Assembly: GCF_009858335.1 (NCBI RefSeq)
Contig: NZ_VMSE01000001.1
Span: 496,001-560,000, forward strand
Source: Methylovorus glucosotrophus
Lineage (GTDB): Bacteria > Pseudomonadota > Gammaproteobacteria > Burkholderiales > Methylophilaceae
Reading direction: 5' to 3'
DNA: 64,000 bases
A program made the translations under genes and the position numbers. Every line of letters begins with the position of its first letter. The first letter of the stretch is position 1. This document shows positions 27,610 to 36,957 of this stretch, in pieces. Under the pieces are notes generated by a model. That model saw only the letters and a program-made list of their open reading frames with translations, was not told the DNA's origin and did not search any database.

Positions 27610-29532
27610 TCATGCAGAGATGCGTATCTGGTTCTTGCCGCTGCGTTTGGCCTCGTACATGGCATTGTCGGCCTCTTTCAACAGCATGTCCGGTTGCACA
27701 TGACTGTTCGGCGCATAGTAGGCAAGGCCCAGGCTACAGCTGATCTGACGTGGCTCGCCGCCCAACATCACAGGGTCGCGCAGCAGGGTCAGGATTTTCT
27801 GGGCCACGCCTTCTGCGTGCTGCTTTTCCGGCATGTTTTCCAGCAGCACCACAAACTCATCTCCCGCAAAGCGGGCGACGGTATCCGTTTGCCGCGTGGC
27901 GCTGTTCAGGCGATTGGCGATTTCGCGCAGCAGCATATCGCCAGCGTCGTGGCCCAGCTCGTCGTTGATCTGCTTGAAACCATCCAGATCAATAAACATC
28001 AAGGCCATCCACTGCTGCGTGCGGTCGGCGCGGGCCAGGGCCAGCGGCAGGGCTTCGGTAAAGGCGCGGCGGTTGGGCAAGCCGGTCAGCACATCGTGCT
28101 TGGCTTCTTTTTCCAGCAGGCTTTGCAGGTGTTTGCGTTCGCTGATATCGGTGAGAAAGGCGCTGAAGATGTGCTTGCCATGCACCTCGATTTTGCTGAT
28201 GCGCACCTCGACGGGAACGATATGCCCATCCTTGTGTTTGGCTTCCAGCTCCAGCCGCTTGCCAAGCACCACGGCCTCGCCGGTGTCCATATGGCGCTGC
28301 ATGCCATTGAGGTGGGCTTGCTGCATATGGGGCGGGATGATGACCTGATCCAGGCGCTGGCCGATGGCTTCATGCGCCGACCAGCCAAAGGTAATTTCGG
28401 CCTGGCGGTTCCAGGCGGTGATGATGCCGGATTGATTGATGCTGACATAGGCGTCGTTGGCATTCTCGATCACCATGCTGATTTCCAGCTCGCGTTCCTT
28501 CAGCTCCTGCGCGGCCAGCGTTTGCTTGGCCATGGCAAATGACAGCATTTCATTGCTCTTGTTGAGTTCAAAGGTGCGCTGGGCCACCCGGTTTTCCAGT
28601 TCATGCTGCAACTCGTTGAGCGCCTGCTCGGCGACTTTTTTGTCGTGTATGTCTTTGACAATCGAAACAAAATACTCGAGCTCGCCACGTGTATTGATCT
28701 GTTTGGTGACGCTGAGGCTGGCCCAGCGTAGCTCGCCATCCTTGCGGATATACCGCTTTTCGATCTGGTAACGGTCTATCTTGTCTTCGGCCAATTGCTT
28801 AAGCAAATCCAGGTCGGCTGGCAGGTCATCGGGGTAGGTGATGTCCCTGAAGCTCAGCAAATGCAGTTCATCCTGGCGATAGCCCAGAAACCGGCAAAGC
28901 TCCTCATTCACACTGAGCCAGCCGCCATCGGGGGCGACCAGCGCAATGCCAATCGCCGCTTTTTCAAAGATGGTGCGGAAGCGCGCCTCGCTGGCATGCA
29001 GCACGGTTTGCGAGAGCTTGAGGTGCGACTCTGTCAGTGCCAGCGCTTCGCGCAGGCGGATTTCCTTGCTGACCAGGTCGGCAAGGCAGGTCAATATTTC
29101 CAGCTCGTGTTTGCTCAGCTCTCTGGGCTGGGCATCAATGGCGCACAGGGTACCAAGGGCATAGCCCGCCGTGGTGCGTATGGGGATGCCTGCATAGAAG
29201 CGGATATTCGGAAATTGCAGCACCATGGGATTGTCGGCAAACCGCTCATCCAGCAGGGCATCATTCACCACCATGGGCTTGGTCTGCAAGATGGCATGGG
29301 CGCAAAAAGCGACGTCACGGGGCGACTCTTCCGCCTCGACTCCAATGCGGGATTTGAACCATTGCCTGTCCGTATCCACCAGCGAAATCAGGGCGATGGG
29401 AACGTTCAGGGTCAGGGCAACCAGTTGCGTGATTCTGTCGAACACGGGCTCGGGGTCGGTATCCAGCAGCCCGAGCGCATGCAGCATGGCGATGCGTTCT
29501 GCTTCATCTGGTGGCAAGGTGGCTGATTTCAT
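27610..29532 (-). CDS. GAF-PAS-PAS-GGDEF diguanylate cyclase
   Basis: 640 residues, soluble. GAF domain at about 20-165, two PAS/PAC domains (about 185-305 and 350-465; FRTIFEKAAIGIALVAPDG, ISMVIENANDAYVSINQSG) joined by a coiled coil (about 300-350), then a GGDEF domain (about 470-635) with active loop RFAGDEFVVLL. The first Gly of GG(D/E)EF is Ala, a substitution found in some active cyclases. It should make c-di-GMP in response to small-ligand or redox input. It lies 52 bases downstream of the PAP2 gene on the same strand and may be the last gene of that operon. Confidence 0.93.
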   Translation of the reverse strand: MKSATLPPDEAERIAMLHALGLLDTDPEPVFDRITQLVALTLNVPIALISLVDTDRQWFKSRIGVEAEESPRDVAFCAHAILQTKPMVVNDALLDERFADNPMVLQFPNIRFYAGIPIRTTAGYALGTLCAIDAQPRELSKHELEILTCLADLVSKEIRLREALALTESHLKLSQTVLHASEARFRTIFEKAAIGIALVAPDGGWLSVNEELCRFLGYRQDELHLLSFRDITYPDDLPADLDLLKQLAEDKIDRYQIEKRYIRKDGELRWASLSVTKQINTRGELEYFVSIVKDIHDKKVAEQALNELQHELENRVAQRTFELNKSNEMLSFAMAKQTLAAQELKERELEISMVIENANDAYVSINQSGIITAWNRQAEITFGWSAHEAIGQRLDQVIIPPHMQQAHLNGMQRHMDTGEAVVLGKRLELEAKHKDGHIVPVEVRISKIEVHGKHIFSAFLTDISERKHLQSLLEKEAKHDVLTGLPNRRAFTEALPLALARADRTQQWMALMFIDLDGFKQINDELGHDAGDMLLREIANRLNSATRQTDTVARFAGDEFVVLLENMPEKQHAEGVAQKILTLLRDPVMLGGEPRQISCSLGLAYYAPNSHVQPDMLLKEADNAMYEAKRSGKNQIRISA

Positions 29533-29584
29533 ATGGCTTTCTTACTCATCAATAACCGCAGCATAGGGGGATTGATGCGTGCAT

Positions 29585-30361
29585 TCAACCCTTATCCGGA
29601 GAGGGTTGATGCGGTGACGGGTGAGATCGGGCGTATTCCATCACTGCAATACAGAAGGTGAGCCAGAGCAAACCCGACATCAAGCCTGCCAGCACATCGC
29701 TGGCATAGTGGTAATGCAGGAACACCCGGCTGGTGGCGATTGTGAAGGCAATCGAACTGCCCAGCAGCAGCGCGGGCAGGTGATAGCGCGGCGGCAGCAG
29801 GCGCAGCACCAGGTAAGCGAGCAATCCATAGGCCACCAGCGACCCCGAGCTGTGCCCACTGGGGAAGCTCCAGCTATCGAGAGGTTCACTATAGGGGTTG
29901 ATCGGCCGCAACCGTTCGAAGATATCTTTCAGGCTCACATTCAGTATGCTGTTGCCGCCTATGGCCAGCAGGCTGCCGAACGCCAGCTTGTATTGCCGCA
30001 ACAAGAGCATGAGGAGCACCGTGAGTACGCAGATGATGGTAAGCGTGGAGGTATTGCCCAAATGGGTCACCACGTGGAAATACAGCATGACGTAAGGGTT
30101 GGCGTATTGCCGCACCGTCGCGCTGAATTCGGCGTCCAATTGCTCCAGATTGCCGGTTTGCAGCAGATAGGCAATCCAGCTAAACATGGAGCCCGCCAGC
30201 GCCATGACGATCAGGCTGGTGGTGAACCAGCGACTTTCGCCATCGGCGCTCGCCAAATGTGTCCGATACGCCATGGTCACGATTATCCATATTGCCACCA
30301 GCGCCACTGCATAATACTCAGCGGCGTGGGTGGCAACGTGTATCCACCACGGTGTGCTCAT
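29585..30361 (-). CDS. PAP2-family membrane phosphatase
   Basis: 258 residues, about six membrane helices. The three phosphatase motifs are KDIFERLRP (KX6RP), PSGHSSGS, and SRVFLHYHYASDVLAG (SRX5HX3D). It would dephosphorylate phosphatidate, phosphatidylglycerol phosphate or undecaprenyl pyrophosphate at the inner membrane. Its start overlaps the stop of the metallophosphoesterase gene (ATGA, 30358-30361). A diacylglycerol kinase is encoded further upstream in the same run, so the three together handle lipid phosphates. Confidence 0.9.
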   Translation of the reverse strand: MSTPWWIHVATHAAEYYAVALVAIWIIVTMAYRTHLASADGESRWFTTSLIVMALAGSMFSWIAYLLQTGNLEQLDAEFSATVRQYANPYVMLYFHVVTHLGNTSTLTIICVLTVLLMLLLRQYKLAFGSLLAIGGNSILNVSLKDIFERLRPINPYSEPLDSWSFPSGHSSGSLVAYGLLAYLVLRLLPPRYHLPALLLGSSIAFTIATSRVFLHYHYASDVLAGLMSGLLWLTFCIAVMEYARSHPSPHQPSPDKG

Positions 30362-31164
30362 GCCGCCTCCAGTGTCAGTGCCTCAGCAGAGACTTGCACA
30401 AACTGCTGCTGCGCTGCCGTGTAATCCCAGCGCTCCACCATGCAGGGCGTTTGTCGCGCCTGGTAGCGAATAAGATTGATGGAATTGCCCGCATTGCGGC
30501 GGATGCGGGTGGATACCGCCGTGCCAGCCTGCACCGCCCAGATGCGGTGGCGGATGTCTGGCCGTTTTTCGTGCAGGGCCATCACGAATGGCAGGTGGAT
30601 ATGCCCGCCCAAGATGAGGTCGGCGCCGGCTTCTGCCCAGGCGCGGACGGCGGCCTGATAGCCATGCAGCAGGTTGCTTTCATCGCGTACTTCGGTCACG
30701 TATACCGGCTGATGCGTAATCACCAGCCGAAGTTGCTGCGGGCTGGCTTGCTGCAACTGCTCGCATACCCGCTTGATCTGCGCAGGGGAGACCTCGCCGT
30801 CTTCATGCCGATAGGCCCGGGTAGTGTTGACGGTAATGGCCAGCGTTTTGTCATCGCGATACACCGGCTCAAGCTCCTGACCAAAGGCATGGCGATGGCG
30901 GCGATAGGGCGTCAGCACGCGTGCCAGCAGATTGAACAGCGGGATGTCATGGTTGCCGGGAATCACCAGCCGGTGCGGAATGTTCAGGCTGTCGACAAAG
31001 GCGCGGGCATGCTTGAACTGGCTGCGCCTCGCGCGCTGCGTGATATCCCCGGAAAGGATGAGCAGATGCGGCGCCTGCTGCCACAACAAGGTTTGCAGTG
31101 CCTGCATCACGGCGGGCTGCTCGGTGCCGAAGTGCGGGTCAGAAAGATGGGCGATCAAGGTCAT
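30358..31164 (-). CDS. Calcineurin-like metallophosphoesterase
   Basis: 268 residues with the full metal-site set: AHLSDPHFG (D-x-H), SGDITQ (G-D), PGNHDIPL (G-N-H-D), LVITHQPVYV and LGGHIHLPF. A cytoplasmic phosphodiesterase/phosphatase resembling CpdA- or UDP-diacylglucosamine-hydrolase-type proteins; the substrate is not known. It lies 12 bases after the diacylglycerol kinase and overlaps the PAP2 gene, suggesting a role in lipid phosphate metabolism. Confidence 0.9.
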   Translation of the reverse strand: MTLIAHLSDPHFGTEQPAVMQALQTLLWQQAPHLLILSGDITQRARRSQFKHARAFVDSLNIPHRLVIPGNHDIPLFNLLARVLTPYRRHRHAFGQELEPVYRDDKTLAITVNTTRAYRHEDGEVSPAQIKRVCEQLQQASPQQLRLVITHQPVYVTEVRDESNLLHGYQAAVRAWAEAGADLILGGHIHLPFVMALHEKRPDIRHRIWAVQAGTAVSTRIRRNAGNSINLIRYQARQTPCMVERWDYTAAQQQFVQVSAEALTLEAA

Positions 31165-31176
31165 GGTTCCAGGGGC

Positions 31177-32115
31177 TCAGACAGGCTCGTCGAGTTTGAT
31201 CAATTGCAGCGGACGCGGCGCCACCTGAAACTGCAAGGGCGATTTGAGCCGCACGATTTCGCCATCGGTCGCTACCTTGATGCGGCGGCGCGGAAACGAA
31301 AACTGGCGTATGCCCATGCTGGAAAAACTGAAGCTGACAATATTCTCGGCTTCGCCCAGGCGTCCCAGCGCCCCTTTCAGCATCAGGCCCAGCATCGCCA
31401 GCTTGCTGGTGGGTTTCAGCATGATGGCGGCCAGCTCACCCGACGCCAGCGCATCGGTCAATGGAATGCCAATTTGCTCAAGTTGTAGCTGATTGTTGCC
31501 GACAAAGAGAGTAGGCGTACGCAATTTGCGCGAGACGCCTTTGGTGTTCATCTCGATCTTGAGTACGCGGTGCTGGCGCAGCAGGGTGAAAAAGCCCGCG
31601 ATCAGGGCCACCACGCGGCTACGGCCATATTGGCGCTTGAATTGTTCGCGTGCTTGCAACAGCTGGGGGTAAAGCCCCACGCTGGCATTCACCAGAAATA
31701 CCTTGTCATTCACCAGGCCGATCTGCACCGGTTGCAGGCGGCCAGCGAGCAATACCTGCGTGGCTTCGGCCGTGTCTTCGGGAATATGGTGGGTGCGCCC
31801 AAAGTAATTGAAGGTGCCCTGCGGCAGGATGCCCATGGGGCAATCGCGTTGCCAGGCCTCCTGCACGATGGCATTGATGGCGCCATCGCCCCCGGCGGCC
31901 ACGACAATGCCGCCCTGCTGCATGGCGGTAGCGACCGTTTCGCGGGCAATGCGGCTCAGGTCTTGCGGCTGGGCCACCTCGATGATGGTGCACTGGCGGC
32001 CTGCTTCATCCATGATGCGCTGGATGGTGTTCCGGACTTCGTTGCAGTCGTGCCGGCCGGAGCCGGCATTGAGGATCACAAAGAACGGGGCGTGCTGTGG
32101 TGTGCTTGTCGACAT
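31177..32115 (-). CDS. Diacylglycerol kinase-family lipid kinase (YegS/BmrU type)
   Basis: 312 residues. N-terminal DAGK catalytic domain with FFVILNAGSG and the nucleotide loop VVAAGGDGAINAIV, and a C-terminal beta domain (SGELAAIMLKPTSKLAML). Phosphorylates diacylglycerol or a related lipid with ATP. First gene of the run with the metallophosphoesterase and PAP2 phosphatase, giving a kinase and two phosphatases in one operon. Confidence 0.9.
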   Translation of the reverse strand: MSTSTPQHAPFFVILNAGSGRHDCNEVRNTIQRIMDEAGRQCTIIEVAQPQDLSRIARETVATAMQQGGIVVAAGGDGAINAIVQEAWQRDCPMGILPQGTFNYFGRTHHIPEDTAEATQVLLAGRLQPVQIGLVNDKVFLVNASVGLYPQLLQAREQFKRQYGRSRVVALIAGFFTLLRQHRVLKIEMNTKGVSRKLRTPTLFVGNNQLQLEQIGIPLTDALASGELAAIMLKPTSKLAMLGLMLKGALGRLGEAENIVSFSFSSMGIRQFSFPRRRIKVATDGEIVRLKSPLQFQVAPRPLQLIKLDEPV

Positions 32116-32293
32116 GGTATCCAGTGAGGCGATTGTTCTAGTTGAAAACTGGCGTACGAAGGTAAGGTTGCTAATTATATTTGATGTGATGGAAAAGCTT
32201 GCCCATAGTTCCTGATGTTTATGTTCATCAGAGCCGCGTGCATAAGAAAACGTGTATAACGCCTTTACGGCAATCTAACAACAGGGAACCGCG

Positions 32294-34549
32294 ATGGACG
32301 TCATAACCATTTTTTTCAGTACCGATGGCTTTATGCCGCATGGCCATTGTTATCTGTGGCAGCCGCCTTTGCTGTGGACCTACATCATCTCCGATCTCAT
32401 GATCGCCGTCGCCTATTATTCCATCCCCATGGCGCTGGTGTATTTCGTTCGCAAGCGTCCTGATCTCCAGTTCAACTGGATTTTTGTGATGTTCTCCATC
32501 TTTATCTTTGCCTGCGGCACTACCCATCTACTCTCGCTCTGGACCATCTGGAATCCGGATTACTGGGCCGATGCCTCGATGAAAGCCGTGACCGGGGTTG
32601 CCTCGCTGGTGACAGCCATCATGCTGTGGCGGCTCATGCCTCAAGCCTTGCGTATTCCCAGCACTCGCCAGCTGGAGGAGACGGTAGAGCGGCTGGAACA
32701 CGAAGTGGAAGAACGTGAGCTGGCCGAGCGCTCGCTGGCAGCTTTCAATGACACCCTGGAAACTCTGGTGCAGCAACGTACCGCCGAGCTGGAGGAAATC
32801 AACCGCCTGCTCAAGCTGGAAATTGACCTGCGGCGCGAAGCCGAGCAAACCCTGTATGCCGAGAAGCAGCGCGCCGTGGTTACCTTGCAATCCATCGGCG
32901 ATGGTGTGATCACCACCGACAAGCAGTCGCGGGTGAATTATCTCAACCCTGTGGCGGAGCGCATGACTGGCTGGAGCAATGCCGAAGCGCAGGGCAAGCC
33001 CTTGCTGGAAGTGTTCCGCATTGTGAATGAAAGCTCGCGCAAGCTGGTACCCAACCCGGTGGATGTGGTGCTGCAGCATGGTGAAATTTACGGGCTGGCC
33101 AACCACACGGCGTTGATAGGCCGCCACGGCAACGAATATGCCATTGAAGATTCCGCTGCCCCCATTCGCGATCAGGATGGCAATGTGCTGGGCGTGGTGC
33201 TGGTGTTCCACGATGTGAGCGAAGCCCGCAACATGGCCAACAAGATGACCTATCTGGCCGAGCATGATTACCTCACCGGCCTGCCCAATCGCCTGCTGCT
33301 GAATGACCGCCTGAATCAGGCGCTGACCATCGCCCGGCGTGACCAGGAATTCATCGCCCTCATGTTCCTGGATCTGGATCACTTCAAGAATATCAACGAC
33401 AGCCTGGGCCACGAAGTAGGCGACCAGCTGCTGAAAATGGTGGCACGCCGCCTGGAAAGCTGCCTGCGTGCCAGCGATACCATCAGCCGCCAGGGCGGCG
33501 ATGAGTTCATGATACTGCTGCCTGAGCTGACCAATTATTTCTCACCCGCCGAGGTCGCCGAAAAACTGCTAGCCGCGGCCACTGTGCCTTATGAAATTGG
33601 CGCGCACGAAATCACCGTCTCCGCCAGTATCGGCATTGCCGTATTCCCCGACGATGGTGAAAACGGCGAGCTCCTGACCAAAAATGCCGATGCCGCCATG
33701 TACCACGCCAAATCGCTGGGGCGCAACAATTACCAGTTCTTCACCCGTGCCATGAACGAGCGCGTGATGGAGATTGCCGAGCTGGAAAGCAAGCTGCGCC
33801 GTGCCGTGGAGCGTAACGAGTTTGTGCTGTATTACCAGCCCAAGATCGATATACGCACCGGGCAGGTGGTGGGGGCCGAAGCCCTGATCCGCTGGCAACA
33901 CCCCAGCTGGGGCCTGGTGGCACCGGATCGCTTTATCCCGATTGCCGAAGACAGCGGCCTGATCCGGCCGATAGGCCTGTGGGTCATGCGCGAAGCCTGC
34001 CGCCAGAATCAGGAATGGCAAGCGGCTGGTCTCGCTCGCATTCCGGTGGCGGTAAATCTTTCCACCGTGCAACTGCGCCAGCACAACTTCCTGCAAGAGG
34101 TCAGCGAGATTCTGCTCATGAGTGGGCTGGAGCCGGATTATCTGGAGCTGGAAGTTACCGAAAGCGTGGCCATCCATGCCGAAACCGAAGTCATCAACTG
34201 GCTGCACAAGCTAAGAAGCATGGGCGTGAAACTGGCGCTGGATGATTTTGGCACCGGCTACTCCAGTCTTTCCTACCTCAAGCGCCTGCCGATCAACAAC
34301 GTCAAAATCGACAAAAGCTTCATCCGCGATATCGAGACCGATCCCGACGATGCCACCATCATTACCGCCATCATCCGCATGTCCCACGGCCTGCGCCTGA
34401 ACGTGATCGCGGAAGGTGTGGAGAATATCAACCAGCTCGAATTCCTCAAGAAAGAAGGCTGCGACCAGATGCAAGGCTTTATCGCCAGCCGTCCGGTACC
34501 CGCTGACGAATTTGCCTTGTTGCTGCAGAACTGGCCAACGCCTTCCTGA
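32294..34549 (+). CDS. Ethylene-receptor-domain PAS-GGDEF-EAL c-di-GMP enzyme
   Basis: 751 residues. The N-terminal three-helix membrane domain (about 24-115) matches the plant/cyanobacterial ethylene-binding domain: Asp34, Tyr41, Ile71, Cys74 and His78 align with ETR1 Asp25, Tyr32, Ile62, Cys65 and His69, with the surrounding FACGTTHLLSLWTI and YYSIPMALVYFVRK nearly family-consensus. Cys/His bind Cu(I) in known receptors. Then a coiled coil (about 120-185), PAS (about 190-310), GGDEF with an intact RQGGDEF loop (about 401) and EAL with EALIRW (about 529), TES, DDFGTGYSS and E-G-V-E residues intact. It is a bifunctional-looking cyclase/phosphodiesterase. ATG 32294 has AGGGAA upstream. Monocistronic. 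Confidence 0.93.
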   Translation: MDVITIFFSTDGFMPHGHCYLWQPPLLWTYIISDLMIAVAYYSIPMALVYFVRKRPDLQFNWIFVMFSIFIFACGTTHLLSLWTIWNPDYWADASMKAVTGVASLVTAIMLWRLMPQALRIPSTRQLEETVERLEHEVEERELAERSLAAFNDTLETLVQQRTAELEEINRLLKLEIDLRREAEQTLYAEKQRAVVTLQSIGDGVITTDKQSRVNYLNPVAERMTGWSNAEAQGKPLLEVFRIVNESSRKLVPNPVDVVLQHGEIYGLANHTALIGRHGNEYAIEDSAAPIRDQDGNVLGVVLVFHDVSEARNMANKMTYLAEHDYLTGLPNRLLLNDRLNQALTIARRDQEFIALMFLDLDHFKNINDSLGHEVGDQLLKMVARRLESCLRASDTISRQGGDEFMILLPELTNYFSPAEVAEKLLAAATVPYEIGAHEITVSASIGIAVFPDDGENGELLTKNADAAMYHAKSLGRNNYQFFTRAMNERVMEIAELESKLRRAVERNEFVLYYQPKIDIRTGQVVGAEALIRWQHPSWGLVAPDRFIPIAEDSGLIRPIGLWVMREACRQNQEWQAAGLARIPVAVNLSTVQLRQHNFLQEVSEILLMSGLEPDYLELEVTESVAIHAETEVINWLHKLRSMGVKLALDDFGTGYSSLSYLKRLPINNVKIDKSFIRDIETDPDDATIITAIIRMSHGLRLNVIAEGVENINQLEFLKKEGCDQMQGFIASRPVPADEFALLLQNWPTPS

Positions 34550-34598
34550 GCGGGCTGTTTTTGTCTTGGCCCTCAGTGTCGGGGTTAAGCGGCAGGCA

Positions 34599-35183
34599 TC
34601 AAGGCTGGCAGGCAGTGCTGGCCTGGCTTTCGGCCCAGGTCAGGGTTTCCGTCAGCAGCTGATCACTGGCCTTGCTCAGGGCTGCAACTCCGCCAGCGGC
34701 GTCGGCCGTGGGGGCGGTGCTGCTAGCCTGAAATGTGCGGCTTGCCACGATCTGGCGCGATTTCTTTTGCTGCAGGCTGGCGCTGATCTGTACCAGCCCG
34801 TGGCTTGCGGTTGGGCTGTCAAATACCTGATCAAAACTATCCAGTGAGAGTGTCAGCAGGCAGCCGTTGCTGGTCGCGGCGGGCGCTTGCCGGGTGCGTA
34901 GTTTTTGCGTCAGCAGTTCGGCGGGCGGGGCGGTCCAGCGGCTGTCGGCGTAGTAGGCCACCTGCTGGGCATTCTGGTAGGCCAGCCGGTAGCGTATGCG
35001 CTTATTGTTGAGGGCGTCGCCGCTGCGTATGTTTTCAATGCTGGTCTGGGTGGCGATGCGGTCGCCGGGTTCGCCCAGGCCAAAGTCAAAGGTCTGTGGG
35101 CCGCTTTGTGGCTTGTTGCCATTGAGGCTGAGGCAGGCGCTGAGGCTGCCCGCCAGTATCAGTAATGTGATCCATCGTTTCAT
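34599..35183 (-). CDS. ABC-transport auxiliary lipoprotein (PqiC/LptE-like)
   Basis: 194 residues. Lipoprotein signal with lipobox LSAC (Cys17). The body matches the ABC-type transport auxiliary lipoprotein component (DUF330-like) that accompanies MCE systems: TFDFGLGEPGDR, RIRYRLAYQNAQQVAYYADSRW, PAELLTQKLR. It probably anchors in the outer membrane and works with the MCE protein encoded 28 bases upstream. Last gene of the four-gene lipid transport operon. Confidence 0.88.
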   Translation of the reverse strand: MKRWITLLILAGSLSACLSLNGNKPQSGPQTFDFGLGEPGDRIATQTSIENIRSGDALNNKRIRYRLAYQNAQQVAYYADSRWTAPPAELLTQKLRTRQAPAATSNGCLLTLSLDSFDQVFDSPTASHGLVQISASLQQKKSRQIVASRTFQASSTAPTADAAGGVAALSKASDQLLTETLTWAESQASTACQP

Positions 35184-35211
35184 GTCAGTTCCTCATTTGT
35201 TCTTATCGGGG

Positions 35212-36156
35212 TTAAGGCTTGAAGCCAGCTTCGCCGGGGCCGGGCTGGGCTTTGGGTTTGCCCAGCAGCAGGCTTTGCGGGTGGTCTTCCAGCGTTTCCA
35301 TCAATTGCTCAAACTGCTGGGAGTCACGCTGCAGGCTGTCGGTTAGCGCATTCAGGCGCGGCAGGGTGTCTTGCTGCAGACTGTCGCTGAGTTGCTGGCT
35401 GCTTTGCGTGAGTGTGCCCGTCATGCTGCTGAAATCACGCGCACTTTGGCCCAGGGTATCCATCAGCGGGCGTACGGCGTCCGAGGTTTGCTGCAGGCTT
35501 TGCAGCGTGCTTTCCAGTTGCTGGCGATTGCGTTCGGAAGCAAAGCTGCCCAGCCGGTTCATGGTGGCGGTACTGGTGCGCAGCAGCGGCTCCAGTTGGG
35601 CCGAGGCTTTTTCCAGATTGGCAATGGTGCGGTTGAGTTGGTCGGTGTCTATTTTCTGGACTATCTCATGCGCGGTGGCGGCGAGCTGGCTGCTGCTTTT
35701 TACCAGGGTTTCCACCTGCTCGATGATCTCTGGCGCATGTTCGGTAAAGCGATCCACGAACGAGGGGCGTAGCGGAATGGTGTCATCCGGCCCCAGTCGC
35801 TGCTGGCTGCTGCCGTCATCGTTGAGGTCGATATACGCGAGGCCGGTCACGCCTTGCAGGCGCAGCTCGGCATAGGCGGCCTTGCTCAGTTGCAGGGTTT
35901 TGGTGACTTCGATGTCGACATGGATGTCATTCTGCGTGTTGTCATCCAGCGAGATATGCAACACCTTGCCGACTTCCACGCCGCGAAATTTCACCGAGGC
36001 TTCCGGATTGAGCCCGCTGACCGGGCGATTGGAGTTGATGGTGTAATGCGTTTTTTCTTCGCGCGACCCGGAAAGCCACCAGAAGGCGAAGATGGCCGCG
36101 AGCCCCAGAATAAGGGTAAACAGGCCGACGGCAATGGCGTGCGAGCGATTTTCCAT
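35212..36156 (-). CDS. MCE (MlaD-like) periplasmic lipid-transport protein
   Basis: 314 residues. One N-terminal membrane anchor (about 9-28, GLFTLILGLAAIFAFWWLSG), the MCE domain (about 38-120, SGLNPEASVKFRGVEVGKV and GVTGLAYIDLND), then a long alpha-helical coiled-coil tail (about 140-290). MCE rings with such tails form periplasmic paths for phospholipids. Operon with an ATPase, a permease and an auxiliary lipoprotein. Confidence 0.92.
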   Translation of the reverse strand: MENRSHAIAVGLFTLILGLAAIFAFWWLSGSREEKTHYTINSNRPVSGLNPEASVKFRGVEVGKVLHISLDDNTQNDIHVDIEVTKTLQLSKAAYAELRLQGVTGLAYIDLNDDGSSQQRLGPDDTIPLRPSFVDRFTEHAPEIIEQVETLVKSSSQLAATAHEIVQKIDTDQLNRTIANLEKASAQLEPLLRTSTATMNRLGSFASERNRQQLESTLQSLQQTSDAVRPLMDTLGQSARDFSSMTGTLTQSSQQLSDSLQQDTLPRLNALTDSLQRDSQQFEQLMETLEDHPQSLLLGKPKAQPGPGEAGFKP

Positions 36157-36162
36157 GGTTGA

Positions 36163-36957
36163 TTAAGACCTTTCCATGCGGGCATGTATGCCCTGAAAGA
36201 AGTTGGTAACGAAGGGGTGGTCGACTTCACCCAATGCCTGCAGCGAGCAGGCGGTGATGATGTGCTTGTCCGCCAGCACCGCCACGCGGTCACTCATGGC
36301 GATCAGGGTGTCGATATCATGGGTGACGAAAAGCACGGTGAGCCCCAGTGTTTGCTTGATCTGTTTGATCAGGGCGACGAATTTGCTGCTGCGGTCGGGG
36401 TCCAGCCCGGCGGTGGGTTCATCCAGCACCAGCAGCTCAGGCTCCAGCGCCAAGGCGCGTGCCAAGCCCACGCGCTTGATCATGCCGCCGGAAAGCTGGG
36501 CGGGCAGCAGGCTGGCATGCTGCGGCTCCAGCTCCACCAGAGTCAGCTTGTGCATGACCAGGGTGTGGATGGTGTCTTCGTCAAACTGCTTCAGCTCGCG
36601 CAGGGGAAAGGCGATATTGTCGAATACCGACAATGCCGAAAACAGCGCGCCCTGCTGAAACAGCATGCCCAGGCGCGTCATCAGGCGTTGCCGCCGCTCA
36701 CGCTCCAGCGCGTGCAGGTTTTCGCCAAACAGCAAAATATCGCCGCGTGACGGTTCGGTCAGCCCGACGATGTGCCGCAGCAGGGTGGTCTTGCCACTGC
36801 CGGAGCCACCGACCAGGGCCATGATTTCGCCGCGCTCCATCACCAGATTGAGGTCGCGATGTATCACCACATCGCCAAATTCGGTCCAGACATTGCGCGC
36901 TTCGCATACTGGCGGTGCGGGTGGCGGGCTGGGGATGTTATTCGGGGTCTCGCTCAT
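36163..36957 (-). CDS. ABC transporter ATPase of the MCE lipid system (MlaF-like)
   Basis: 264 residues from ATG 36957, whose codon overlaps the permease stop (ATGA). Walker A GGSGSGKTT, signature LSGGMIKRVGLARALA, Walker B LLVLDEPTAG. It energises phospholipid movement with the permease. The upstream frame stays open, but ATG 36957 is supported by the overlap and by where ATPase homology begins. Confidence 0.93.
   Translation of the reverse strand: MSETPNNIPSPPPAPPVCEARNVWTEFGDVVIHRDLNLVMERGEIMALVGGSGSGKTTLLRHIVGLTEPSRGDILLFGENLHALERERRQRLMTRLGMLFQQGALFSALSVFDNIAFPLRELKQFDEDTIHTLVMHKLTLVELEPQHASLLPAQLSGGMIKRVGLARALALEPELLVLDEPTAGLDPDRSSKFVALIKQIKQTLGLTVLFVTHDIDTLIAMSDRVAVLADKHIITACSLQALGEVDHPFVTNFFQGIHARMERS

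Noticed and set aside
28795..29526. Plus-strand 243-residue ORF
   Set aside because: Antisense to the GAF-PAS part of the diguanylate cyclase; no motifs.
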